DNA of 8,051 nt from Deltaproteobacteria bacterium (GTDB lineage: Bacteria; Desulfobacterota; JADFXK01), in NCBI GenBank assembly GCA_015233285.1, contig JADFYA010000158.1, positions 1-8,051 of the forward strand. Reading direction: 5' to 3'. Positions 1 through 6,121 of the stretch are shown one piece after another (positions within the stretch are counted from its first letter, which is position 1; each line of letters begins with the position of its first letter). The notes below the pieces were generated by a model, which was given only the letters and a program-made list of their open reading frames with translations, had not been told where the DNA came from and made no database searches. The translations under genes were made by a program, and so were the position numbers.

Positions 1-446
1 CCATAAAGATAAAAGAATATGCCCACGCCCAGCAGACCTAAGCTGGCCACGGACAGACCCATAACTGCGCCACTAAGATAAGACACATTCAGCGCCTTGG
101 CCTGGCCGTACTTATTGGCCGCCTCAGCCGTCCGGGAGTTACCTTTGGTGGCAGCCGTCATACCGAAGTAACCGGCCAACATCGAACAACATGCACCACT
201 CAAAAAGGCCACACCCGTTTGCCAGCCGATGCCGTAGGTCAGAAGCCCGAAGACGATGGCGATGAAGATCATGAGAATGGAGTATTCTCTCTTTAGGAAG
301 ACCATCGCACCATCGTGGATCATCTCTTCCAATTCCTGCATCTTCTCGTTGCCATTGGGTTGGCTTTTGACATAAGAGTAGATCAACATTGCCACGATGA
401 TCCCTGCTATGCCGAAGAATGGAGCAAATACGGTGTATCCAATCAT
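1..446 (-). CDS. hppA: Membrane-bound ion-translocating pyrophosphatase, N-terminal part (runs off the window)
   Basis: Family role: an integral inner-membrane enzyme that hydrolyses cytoplasmic pyrophosphate and pumps H+ or Na+ outward. Only 148 codons are present, from the ATG at 446 to the left edge; the full protein is usually about 650-700 residues. Visible features are a first hydrophobic helix (about residues 3-23), a cytoplasmic stretch with the family signature GAMVFLKREYSIL (46-58), hydrophobic helices at about 56-74 and 76-94, the signature GMTAATKGNSRTAEAA (95-110), and another helix from about 122. The start overlaps the pth stop as ATGA, and an AGGAGG ribosome site lies inside the pth end, 10 nt before the ATG. 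The two genes are therefore probably translationally coupled. The residues that decide K+ dependence and Na+ versus H+ specificity lie beyond the window, so the transported ion is unknown. The family assignment is confident. Confidence 0.9.
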   Translation of the reverse strand, partial: MIGYTVFAPFFGIAGIIVAMLIYSYVKSQPNGNEKMQELEEMIHDGAMVFLKREYSILMIFIAIVFGLLTYGIGWQTGVAFLSGACCSMLAGYFGMTAATKGNSRTAEAANKYGQAKALNVSYLSGAVMGLSVASLGLLGVGIFFYLY

Positions 447-1039
447 ACCTGTGTACCCTCCTCGTTTTGTTTTGGGTTAAAGGGATTAAATATGTTCATT
501 GCCGCCGCAGCCCCGGATATGAGTATCAGTTCCAGTGCCTCAGCAGCCCGGCTTAAAATTCCTTCGAGGTATTCTTGTTGATCGTGGTAAAACCGGTCCA
601 GGACATACTTGTCTACTTGTTCACCGAACCGGGGACGTCCGATACCGACTTTAACTCTGGTAAAACTTTTTGTTCCCAGCACCTGAATTATTGAACCGAC
701 GCCTTTGTGTCCGCCGGGACCGCCTTGCCTGGCGATCTTTATCCGTCCGAATTCCAGGTCCAGGTCATCATGAACCACAATTGCGTCTGCGTGGTCAATC
801 CGAAAGTAGTCGATCAATTCGCCTATTGGCCGGCCACTCAAGTTCATAAACGTCTGAGGCTTGACCAGCAGGACCTGGTCCGTATGCAAGGCAAACTTGC
901 CGATCAAGGCTCCAAATTTGTTGGTTGATATGGTTGTGCCATGGCGCTCGGCCAGGTGATCCACCACCATAAATCCGAAATTGTGCCTTGAACTGTCATA
1001 GGGTTTGCCGGGGTTACCCAGGCCGGCGATAACTTTCAC
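443..1039 (-). CDS. pth: Peptidyl-tRNA hydrolase
   Basis: Cleaves the ester bond of peptidyl-tRNAs released from stalled ribosomes, recycling tRNA in the cytoplasm. At 198 residues it has normal family length. Visible motifs are AGLGNPG (5-11) with Asn9, SRHNFGF (17-23) with catalytic His19, KPQTFMNLSG (60-69) with Asn66, VVHDDLD (88-94) with Asp91, and GGPGGHKGVGS (106-116) with His111. The position after His111, Asn in E. coli Pth, is Lys here. The start is a GTG at 1039, chosen because the next residues KVIAGLGNPG match the family N-terminus and no ATG exists before an in-frame stop at 1058-1060. A moderate purine-rich site (GGGGAAAG) precedes it. It lies 94 bp after rplY and overlaps hppA by 4 nt. 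Confidence 0.96.
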   Translation of the reverse strand: MKVIAGLGNPGKPYDSSRHNFGFMVVDHLAERHGTTISTNKFGALIGKFALHTDQVLLVKPQTFMNLSGRPIGELIDYFRIDHADAIVVHDDLDLEFGRIKIARQGGPGGHKGVGSIIQVLGTKSFTRVKVGIGRPRFGEQVDKYVLDRFYHDQQEYLEGILSRAAEALELILISGAAAAMNIFNPFNPKQNEEGTQV

Positions 1040-1090
1040 CCGCTTTCCCCGGTGCTGTTAGGCGAAATACAGGCTTTGGCCAGATCGTTT

Positions 1091-1099
1091 CACCTCCTT
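1091..1099 (-). promoter_or_regulatory. Strong ribosome binding site with no conventional start behind it
   Basis: The minus strand reads AAGGAGGTG, a near-perfect anti-16S match, in the rplY-pth gap but about 50 nt upstream of the pth GTG, too far to serve it directly. A CTG at 1083-1081 lies 7 nt downstream of the site. It opens a 15-codon frame ending in TGA (1038-1036), which overlaps the pth GTG as GTGA. The site may drive a short leader peptide coupled to pth, or may be a ribosome standby site. The site is clear; its use is inference. Confidence 0.5.
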
Positions 1100-1133
1100 C
1101 AGATTAGTGCGGTTTTCGAATCCTTACCGCCAC

Positions 1134-1739
1134 CTAGTCCCCAGAAGCTTCAGCCTTGGTTCCTTCCGTCTCCTCCCTGGGGAGGGTCATGGTGGCCACC
1201 GTAAAATTGACGTCTGCTACTACTTCTGCTCCTTCCGGGAGCACAATATCTTTGGCATGAAGGCTGTCCCCGACATCGAGGTCGGATACATCGGCGAAGA
1301 TTTCATGCGGAATGTCTTTGGGTAGGCACTTGATGACCACATCGCGTGAGACTTGATCCAAGATCGCCCCTTTAGCCAGACCAATGGGCTTTCCGGTTAG
1401 GACCACCGGGATCGTGACCTCAATCATTCTGTCCATCAGAGGGCCGTAAAAATCGGCGTGCACGTAACTTAATTTCATGGGATGGATTTGCACTTCTTTT
1501 AGTAAGACGGACTTTGTCGCGTCCGAGTCGAGGCCTTTGATGGTCAGGTCGAACAATCTTGATTCACCGGTATGGGATTTGATAAACTTGTCAAAGGCAA
1601 CGGCATTGAGAGACAGGAGGATGCTTTTTTCACCGGGGGCATAGAACACAGCCGGGACAAATCCTTTGGCCCGGAGTTTCCGAGCGGCTGATTTCCCGGT
1701 GTCTTTTCTCATTTCTGCTTCAAGAGCAAATTGCGTCAT
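1134..1739 (-). CDS. rplY: 50S ribosomal protein L25/general stress protein CTC (long form)
   Basis: Binds 5S rRNA in the large ribosomal subunit. At 201 residues this is the two-domain CTC/TL5 form rather than the short L25 of enteric bacteria. Residues 1 to about 95 form the 5S-binding domain, with LRAKGFVPAVFYAPGE (22-37) and KEVQIHPMKLSYVHADFY (81-98). Residues of about 100-187 form the C-terminal beta domain, with GKPIGLAKGAILDQV (116-130). The tail after residue 188 is acidic and polar, probably disordered. The ATG is preceded by GAGGAG at good spacing. The gene follows prs by 79 bp, a gap containing a hairpin close to the ribosome site, and precedes pth. The prs-rplY-pth order is common and links nucleotide supply to translation. 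Confidence 0.95.
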   Translation of the reverse strand: MTQFALEAEMRKDTGKSAARKLRAKGFVPAVFYAPGEKSILLSLNAVAFDKFIKSHTGESRLFDLTIKGLDSDATKSVLLKEVQIHPMKLSYVHADFYGPLMDRMIEVTIPVVLTGKPIGLAKGAILDQVSRDVVIKCLPKDIPHEIFADVSDLDVGDSLHAKDIVLPEGAEVVADVNFTVATMTLPREETEGTKAEASGD

Positions 1740-1757
1740 TAAAATCTCCTCATTCTT

Positions 1758-1794
1758 CCCGGAAATTCGTCGGAAACTGAGAATCAGATCCGGG
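1758..1794 (-). promoter_or_regulatory. Two-level hairpin in the rplY leader
   Basis: In the 79-bp prs-rplY gap, CCCGGA (1758-1763) and TCCGGG (1789-1794) form a 6-bp outer stem. Inside it, CTGA (1777-1780) and TCAG (1784-1787) form a second 4-bp stem with a 3-nt loop. The base of the hairpin lies 6 nt upstream of the GAGGAG ribosome site of rplY (1746-1751). There is no U-run, so it is not an intrinsic terminator. It could affect rplY translation or be a processing site. The pairing is seen; the role is a guess. Confidence 0.35.
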
Positions 1795-1818
1795 TATATG
1801 AAGTAATCGGCGGTCGCA

Positions 1819-2760
1819 TTAAATGAACAATGAACTCACCGAATCTGAGTTATGGATACGTCTGATAGCTTCGCCGAACAAAGCGGCTGTCGATAGGGCC
1901 GTTATTTTCCCTAACTGCGTGGCTTCTTCATGGAGAGGGACGGTATCAGTGATTATGAGCGAACGTAAGGCTGAATTCTTGATGCGGTCCAGGGCCGGGC
2001 CGGACAATACCGCATGGGTGCAGCAGGCGTGGACCTCCGTGGCGCCCTGGGCGATAACGGCGTCGGCAGCATTGGTCAAGGTGCCGCCCGTGTCCACCAT
2101 GTCGTCTACCAATATGGCCCGTTTTCCTTTCACCTCGCCGATAAGATACATGACCTCCGAAGTATTTGGAGAATCTCTCCGCTTGCCGATTATGGCCAGC
2201 GAGGCGCCCAACCGCTTGGCATAGGCATTAGCCCGTTCGGTGCCGCCTGTATCAGGTGAGACGATAACCAGGTTGTTATCAAAATTTTCTTTAATATAGT
2301 TGAGTAACACCGGCGCCGCAAAAAGGTTGTCCACCGGGATGTTGAAGAATCCCTGAATCTGGCCGGCATGGAGGTCCATCGTCAGGACCCGGCTGGCTCC
2401 GGCGGTAAAGATCAAGTCGGCGACTAGTTTGGCGCTGATGGGGACCCGGGGATCAACCTTCCGGTCTTGTCGGGCATAACCATAGTAGGGAATAACGGCG
2501 GTAATCCGGCTGGCCGAGGCCCGGCGAAAGGCGTCGATCATAATCAGCAGTTCCATCAGATTTTGATTCACCGGCGGACAGGTAGGCTGGATTAAGAAGA
2601 CGTCGCGGCCGCGGACATTTTCCTTAATTTTAATAAATACTTCGCCGTCACTGAAGTTGCGTATTTCGATCTTGCCTGGTTCCAGCCCCAAATAGGTGGC
2701 GATGCCCTTGGCTAAGACCGGATTTGCCATCCCGGAGAAAAGAAGTAAACCATTAATCAT
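1819..2760 (-). CDS. prs: Ribose-phosphate pyrophosphokinase (PRPP synthetase)
   Basis: Transfers pyrophosphate from ATP to ribose 5-phosphate, making PRPP for purine, pyrimidine, histidine, tryptophan and NAD synthesis in the cytoplasm. At 313 residues it has the usual length of class I enzymes. Visible features are an N-terminal Pribosyltran_N domain with FSDGE (36-40) and [11 protein letters not shown] (50-60), the ATP-site region YGYARQDRK (93-101), [11 protein letters not shown] (129-139) with metal-binding His131, SPDTGG (168-173), the catalytic flexible loop GKRR (192-195) with Lys193, and the PRPP-binding motif [13 protein letters not shown] (216-228). The ATG at 2760 follows GGGTGAG at good spacing, and [10 protein letters not shown] fits the family start. 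It lies between tRNA-Gln and rplY, with 222 bp upstream in which I see no clear promoter. Confidence 0.97.
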   Translation of the reverse strand: MINGLLLFSGMANPVLAKGIATYLGLEPGKIEIRNFSDGEVFIKIKENVRGRDVFLIQPTCPPVNQNLMELLIMIDAFRRASASRITAVIPYYGYARQDRKVDPRVPISAKLVADLIFTAGASRVLTMDLHAGQIQGFFNIPVDNLFAAPVLLNYIKENFDNNLVIVSPDTGGTERANAYAKRLGASLAIIGKRRDSPNTSEVMYLIGEVKGKRAILVDDMVDTGGTLTNAADAVIAQGATEVHACCTHAVLSGPALDRIKNSALRSLIITDTVPLHEEATQLGKITALSTAALFGEAIRRIHNSDSVSSLFI

Positions 2761-2927
2761 GAAAACTCACCCGCTATCCTACAGGCCGTAGGTCTTATTG
2801 AAAATAAAACATAATCAACGCTAACCTGGGCCGGTATCCTTAGTGGGCGAAATTGGCCGGGCAGCGACGCGATTCAAGTATTGTGGATGCCGAAAATATT
2901 TTTAGAAGCCGTGGAGAGGGCGTCCGG

Positions 2928-2940
2928 CGGCCGAAGGCCG
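2928..2940 (-). other. GC-rich hairpin downstream of tRNA-Gln
   Basis: CGGCC-TTC-GGCCG on the minus strand is a 5-bp stem with a 3-nt loop, 43 nt downstream of the tRNA CCA end and upstream of prs. On the minus strand no U-tract follows, so termination is not supported. It could mark tRNA 3' processing or leader folding. The rest of the 222-bp tRNA-prs gap shows nothing I can name. Confidence 0.3.
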
Positions 2941-2982
2941 ATGTTTTGGTCTGGTTATGCTAATTGCTGGAAGAGAGTGTAT

Positions 2983-3057
2983 TGGCTGGGGTGGGAGGAT
3001 TCGAACCTCCGAGTGCGGGATCCAAAGACCCGTGTCTTACCGCTTGACGACACCCCA
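2983..3057 (-). tRNA. tRNA-Gln (anticodon TTG), CCA encoded
   Basis: A full cloverleaf reads on the minus strand. The acceptor stem TGGGGTG (3057-3051) pairs with CACCCCA (2993-2987), followed by discriminator G (2986) and encoded CCA (2985-2983). The D-arm contains GTCAAGCGGTAAGAC. The anticodon stem CGGGT/ATCCCG region holds loop CTTTGGA (3027-3021) with anticodon TTG at 3025-3023. The T-arm is GGAGG-TTCGAAT-CCTCC. The first pair is a weak U1-A72 and the discriminator is G73, both glutamine identity features in E. coli. The gene sits between ispE and prs in the same orientation; this ispE/tRNA-Gln/prs order is one I know from Desulfobacterota. Confidence 0.97.
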
Positions 3058-3067
3058 GTAGGTTAGG

Positions 3068-3083
3068 CGTGAAAAAATTCACG
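3068..3083 (-). other. Perfect inverted repeat between ispE and tRNA-Gln
   Basis: On the minus strand CGTGAA-TTTT-TTCACG is a 6-bp stem with a 4-nt loop, about 50 nt after the ispE stop and 11 nt before the tRNA 5' end. There is no U-run after it, so a classic terminator is not supported, although the T-rich stretch just upstream (3092-3097) is notable. It may be a processing or transcription-pausing element before the tRNA, or an operator. The function is unknown. Confidence 0.35.
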
Positions 3084-3133
3084 ATCAACAAAAAATAATT
3101 TACTCTTCTTAACGATAGACACTGGCCGGGGCG

Positions 3134-3964
3134 TTAAACTCCCCTGGCTAACCAGACCCCTGACCCAAATTCCGGAGTTAGGCTTTGAAACGCTCGTTCC
3201 GCCTTAACCCGATCCAGAAAAAGACCGAATACGGTCGACCCACTGCCGCTCATCAACGCGCCACGTGCGCCTGATGCCAGCAGTCTTTGCTTAACCGCCT
3301 CCACCTCCGGGTATTCGGGAAATACCACATCTTCAAAATCATTTTTTAACATATTGAAAATATTAAAACTACCATCTCGAATATGATCGACTATAAAATC
3401 ATTTTGATCCTTTGTCAACTTTAAATTTAACTTTTCGTAGGCCCAGGCGGTAGAAATTCGTCGCCCAATGTTAACCAAAACGTAACTCAGACGCGGAAGA
3501 CCTTTTATTTCGGATAGTCGCTCCCCTATCCCCTCGGCCACAGCCGGGCCCCGAAAAATAAAAAAAGGAACATCGGCCCCTAAACTCCGGGCCAGCTCCA
3601 TTAACCGGCAGGTCGGCACCTGTGCCCCGAACAGATGATTCAGCCCGACCAATGTGGCCGCGGCGTCACTACTACCTCCTCCAAGACCTGCGGCCATGGG
3701 GATGCGCTTGACCAGGGACATACTCACCCCCGACGTCAGACCGGCCTCGGCCAAAAAAAGCCTGGCCGCCCGATAAACGATGTTTCCTTCGTCGGCCGGC
3801 AGGTCGACCCCTGTTACCGTTAATTCAATGCCCCCTGGGCGGGCCGAGAGGGTCAAGCGGTCGCACAAACTTATCCGCTGCATGATGGAAAAAATATTGT
3901 GATAGCCGTCATCCCGGCGGCCTAAGACTTCCAATCGCAGGTTCACCTTGGCGGGGCAAAGCAA
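3134..3964 (-). CDS. ispE: 4-diphosphocytidyl-2-C-methyl-D-erythritol kinase
   Basis: Phosphorylates CDP-ME at the 2-hydroxyl in the MEP pathway of isoprenoid synthesis; it is a cytoplasmic GHMP-family kinase. From this start it has 276 residues, near family length. Visible motifs are PAKVNLRLEVLGRRDDGYHN (4-23) with catalytic Lys6, the ATP-binding motif PMAAGLGGGSSDAAA (89-103), GADVPFFIF (129-137) with catalytic Asp131, and MSGSGSTVFGLF (238-249). The listed start is a TTG at 3964, the last conventional start before the conserved core. The open frame extends to 3994, and a strong AAGGAG (3992-3987) lies 22 nt before this TTG but only 7 nt before an in-frame CTG at 3979. Initiation at the CTG would add five residues (MPALT) and give a more typical N-terminus. 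It follows the DUF1844 gene and precedes tRNA-Gln. Confidence 0.95.
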   Translation of the reverse strand: MLCPAKVNLRLEVLGRRDDGYHNIFSIMQRISLCDRLTLSARPGGIELTVTGVDLPADEGNIVYRAARLFLAEAGLTSGVSMSLVKRIPMAAGLGGGSSDAAATLVGLNHLFGAQVPTCRLMELARSLGADVPFFIFRGPAVAEGIGERLSEIKGLPRLSYVLVNIGRRISTAWAYEKLNLKLTKDQNDFIVDHIRDGSFNIFNMLKNDFEDVVFPEYPEVEAVKQRLLASGARGALMSGSGSTVFGLFLDRVKAERAFQSLTPEFGSGVWLARGV

Positions 3965-3986
3965 TGTCAGGGCGGGCAGAGAAAGG

Positions 3987-3992
3987 CTCCTT
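3987..3992 (-). promoter_or_regulatory. Ribosome binding site suggesting a CTG start for ispE
   Basis: AAGGAG on the minus strand sits 7 nt upstream of an in-frame CTG (3979-3977). It is 16 nt upstream of a second CTG (3970) and 22 nt upstream of the TTG at 3964. No ATG or GTG exists in the open frame. Spacing favours the CTG at 3979. Confidence 0.5.
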
Positions 3993-4000
3993 GTCTAGGT

Positions 4001-4035
4001 GTTGCGGGTTGCGGGTTGCGTGTTTCGAGTTGCGA
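4001..4035. repeat. Five-unit heptamer tandem repeat (GTTGCGG type)
   Basis: On the plus strand, five consecutive 7-bp units read GTTGCGG, GTTGCGG, GTTGCGT, GTTTCGA, GTTGCGA, filling most of the gap between the DUF1844 stop (4044) and ispE. The units differ by one or two bases. On the transcribed strand the run is CCGCAAC-like and lies just upstream of the ispE ribosome site. I recall similar heptamer runs between genes in other Desulfobacterota; no function is known to me. Confidence 0.75.
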
Positions 4036-4043
4036 GCCTCCGG

Positions 4044-4484
4044 TTATTTAGCGGCGGCGGCTTGAACGTATTTTATGCGAAGTTCATACAGCAGACCGTC
4101 AAGGAGCTTGTCTTCCTCAGCGGTCAGATTACCTTTGGTCTTTTCCTTAAGCATGGCCAGCAGGTCGATATTGTACTTGGCCAGTTCCAGGTCTCGTTCC
4201 ATCTTCCCGCTGTTGAGGTCTGGCATCTGGCCAAGACTGATGAAGGTAGTCGTGCTCAGAGAAATGACCAGTTGGGCCAAGCTCGGACTCGGCAGAGAAA
4301 CGTTTTCTTCCTCAGTCCGGGGGGGTGGTGTCTCGGCCTTCTTTTCCGGTCGAGAGGCCTGGGGTTCGGGAGCCGGCCTGGTGACAGACTCGGGCGCCCC
4401 CTGTTCCACGGGACTCGGCTCATCCGGGGAAGGACTGAAAATCCTTCTGTCTTTAACTGTAAAGCCTTTTTCTTCCTGGGTCAT
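4044..4484 (-). CDS. DUF1844 domain protein
   Basis: This 146-residue protein has no known biochemical role. It has three parts. The first is a short N-terminal motif EEKGFTVKDRRIF (4-16) of the kind that opens other DUF1844 proteins. The second is a Pro/Glu/Ser-rich linker (about 18-62) that is probably disordered. The third is the DUF1844 domain (about 64-142), with ISLSTTTFISLGQMPD (74-89), an amphipathic helix DLELAKYNIDLLAMLKEKT (98-116) and a final helix EEDKLLDGLLYELRIKYV (123-140). There is no signal peptide or membrane segment. The ATG at 4484 follows a modest AGGGTGA site. It lies 56 bp behind serA and 65-80 bp ahead of ispE, so co-transcription is likely. The family is recognised from pattern; the function is unknown. 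Confidence 0.85.
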   Translation of the reverse strand: MTQEEKGFTVKDRRIFSPSPDEPSPVEQGAPESVTRPAPEPQASRPEKKAETPPPRTEEENVSLPSPSLAQLVISLSTTTFISLGQMPDLNSGKMERDLELAKYNIDLLAMLKEKTKGNLTAEEDKLLDGLLYELRIKYVQAAAAK

Positions 4485-4497
4485 ATTTCACCCTATA

Positions 4498-4525
4498 GGA
4501 GCACCAAGGCTCCATTTCAGGAGCC
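4498..4525 (-). promoter_or_regulatory. Two mutually exclusive hairpins between serA and the DUF1844 gene
   Basis: GGCTCC (4508-4513) can pair with GGAGCC (4520-4525), a 6-bp stem with a 6-nt loop. Part of the same segment, GCTCC (4509-4513), can instead pair with GGAGC (4498-4502). The second fold ends about 14 nt from the DUF1844 ATG. There is no U-run. A translational switch is possible, but the segment may simply be a GC-rich repeat. Confidence 0.25.
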
Positions 4526-4540
4526 CGGCGTCCTTACAGA

Positions 4541-6121
4541 TCACAGGTTCAGTTGGATGGCCGAATCTATGTGCTTCTGGGCCTTGATTATCTGCATAAT
4601 CGACTCGGGAATCACCGAATTGGTCGTCAACAGAATTACGTTTCTTTTGTGTTCCGGTTCTTGGCCTACGTTCATTTGGGAGATATTGATGTTGTTGTTA
4701 CCCAAGACTGTGCAGATTGCTCCGATGACCCCTGGTTTATCATGATTATAGATGAGTAATTGATGACCTTGGGGCTCGGCCTCCAGACGGAAATCGTTCA
4801 GTCTGACGATCCTGGGGTCTTCTGTTCCGAAAATCGTCCCACGCAAGGTGGTTTCCATTTCAGAGGTGACTACCTTAATGGAAATCATATTGACGAAGTC
4901 TTCAACGGTGCGGGTCTTGCTCTCCAGGACCTTGATCCCCCGTTCGGCCGCGATGATCGGGGCGTTGACAAAGTTAACCATATGGGACATGAAGGGAGAT
5001 AAAATCCCGACGATGATCGAGGTGGTCAAGGGAGCAGTCGGCTGTTCGGCCAGGTCGCCCTGATAAGTAATTTCTATTTGTTTTATCCCGCCCCGGCAGA
5101 TCTGGCCCTGAAAAGAACCCATTTTTTCGGCCAACACAAAAAACGGCTTCATCTTGGCCATGACTTCAGCCGTAACCGAAGGCACGTTGACCGCATTCTT
5201 AATGGCGCCGGTTTTCAAGTAGTCGATGATCTGTTCGGCCACGGATACGGCCACGTTCTTTTGGGCTTCCACCGTGGATGCCCCGAGATGAGGAGTGCAA
5301 ATGAGATTGTCCAGATCCAGCAGCGGGGAATCCAGCGGCGGTTCGGTCTCGAACACGTCCAGGGCAGCTCCGGCCAACTGGCCGCTTTCCAAGGCCTCTT
5401 TCAGGTCCACCTCGTTGACTATCCCGCCGCGGGCGCAATTGATCAGCATGGCCCCGCGTTTCATTTTGGCAATATTGTCTTTGTTGAACAGGTTGAGCGT
5501 GTCTTTGGTTTTTGGGGTGTGAACGGTGACATAATCGGATTGCTTAAGCAGTTCGTCCAGGGTGACCAGGGTGACCCCCATGGCCTGGGCTGCTTCAGAC
5601 GTGCCGAAGGGATCATATCCGATAACCCGCATTTTCAGGCCTAACGCCCGGTCAGCCACAATGGACCCGATCTTGCCCAGGCCGACGATGCCAAGCACCT
5701 TATCTTGGACTTCTCTTCCGGAAAACTTACTCTTTTCCCACTTCCGAGACTTCAGCGAGGCTACCGCCTGGGGAATCTTCCGTGACAGGGCCAACATCAT
5801 GGTGATGGTATGTTCGGCGGTGGTCACGGTATTGCCCAGCGGGGTATTCATGACCACAATGCCCCTTTTGCTGGCCGCGGGGATATCCACATTATCCAAC
5901 CCGATGCCGGCCCGTCCGACGACCTTCAGCTTTTTGCCGGCCTCGATGATGGCGGCGGTCACTTTGGTGGCGCTTCTGATGGCCAGGGCGTCATAATCGC
6001 CGATAATCGCGGCCAACTCTTCCGGCGCCAAACCCGTCTTGACGTCGACTTCGATCCCTTCCGCTTCCTGGAACAATTTGATGCCTTCTTCAGACATCTT
6101 GTCGCTGACCAGAACTTTCAT
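4541..6121 (-). CDS. serA: D-3-phosphoglycerate dehydrogenase (long form with ASB and ACT domains)
   Basis: Oxidises 3-phosphoglycerate to 3-phosphohydroxypyruvate with NAD+, the first step of serine synthesis in the cytoplasm. The 526 residues match the long form. The substrate/nucleotide domains span about 1-310, with GRAGIGLDNVD (69-79), NAD-binding GLGKIG (147-152) followed by Asp170, CARGGIV (229-235) with Arg231, DVFETEPP (255-262) with Glu260 and TPHLGAST (276-283) with His278, the catalytic triad. An allosteric ASB domain follows (about 320-445). A C-terminal ACT domain (about 454-526) contains YNHDKPGVIGAI (458-469), a usual site of serine feedback. The ATG overlaps the aminotransferase stop as ATGA and follows AGGAGG, so translation is probably coupled. 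Confidence 0.97.
   Translation of the reverse strand: MKVLVSDKMSEEGIKLFQEAEGIEVDVKTGLAPEELAAIIGDYDALAIRSATKVTAAIIEAGKKLKVVGRAGIGLDNVDIPAASKRGIVVMNTPLGNTVTTAEHTITMMLALSRKIPQAVASLKSRKWEKSKFSGREVQDKVLGIVGLGKIGSIVADRALGLKMRVIGYDPFGTSEAAQAMGVTLVTLDELLKQSDYVTVHTPKTKDTLNLFNKDNIAKMKRGAMLINCARGGIVNEVDLKEALESGQLAGAALDVFETEPPLDSPLLDLDNLICTPHLGASTVEAQKNVAVSVAEQIIDYLKTGAIKNAVNVPSVTAEVMAKMKPFFVLAEKMGSFQGQICRGGIKQIEITYQGDLAEQPTAPLTTSIIVGILSPFMSHMVNFVNAPIIAAERGIKVLESKTRTVEDFVNMISIKVVTSEMETTLRGTIFGTEDPRIVRLNDFRLEAEPQGHQLLIYNHDKPGVIGAICTVLGNNNINISQMNVGQEPEHKRNVILLTTNSVIPESIMQIIKAQKHIDSAIQLNL

Noticed and set aside
1101..1133. Terminator after rplY (GCGGT/ACCGC hairpin)
   Set aside because: The stem is 5 bp with a 12-nt loop and is not followed by a U-run; a ribosome site follows instead.
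2761..2880. Promoter for prs
   Set aside because: There are AT-rich words such as TTGATT and TATTTT, but no pair has acceptable spacing.
2881..3066. 61-codon plus-strand frame covering the tRNA
   Set aside because: It runs through the antisense of tRNA-Gln; the ending WEDSNLRVRDPKTRVLPLDDTPV is the familiar translation artefact of a tRNA gene.
3058..3133. Promoter for tRNA-Gln (TTGATC, 17 bp, TAACCT)
   Set aside because: The -10 would end only 2 bp before the mature tRNA 5' end, placing the start site inside the tRNA, and both boxes match consensus poorly.
3999..4745. 248-codon plus-strand frame
   Set aside because: It is opposite the DUF1844 gene and the serA end, has no recognisable domain, begins inside the heptamer repeat, and is a shadow of the minus-strand genes.
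5078..5644. 188-codon plus-strand frame within serA
   Set aside because: It is antisense to the conserved NAD-binding and catalytic part of SerA; its His/Gly/Gln-rich composition is typical of a shadow frame.
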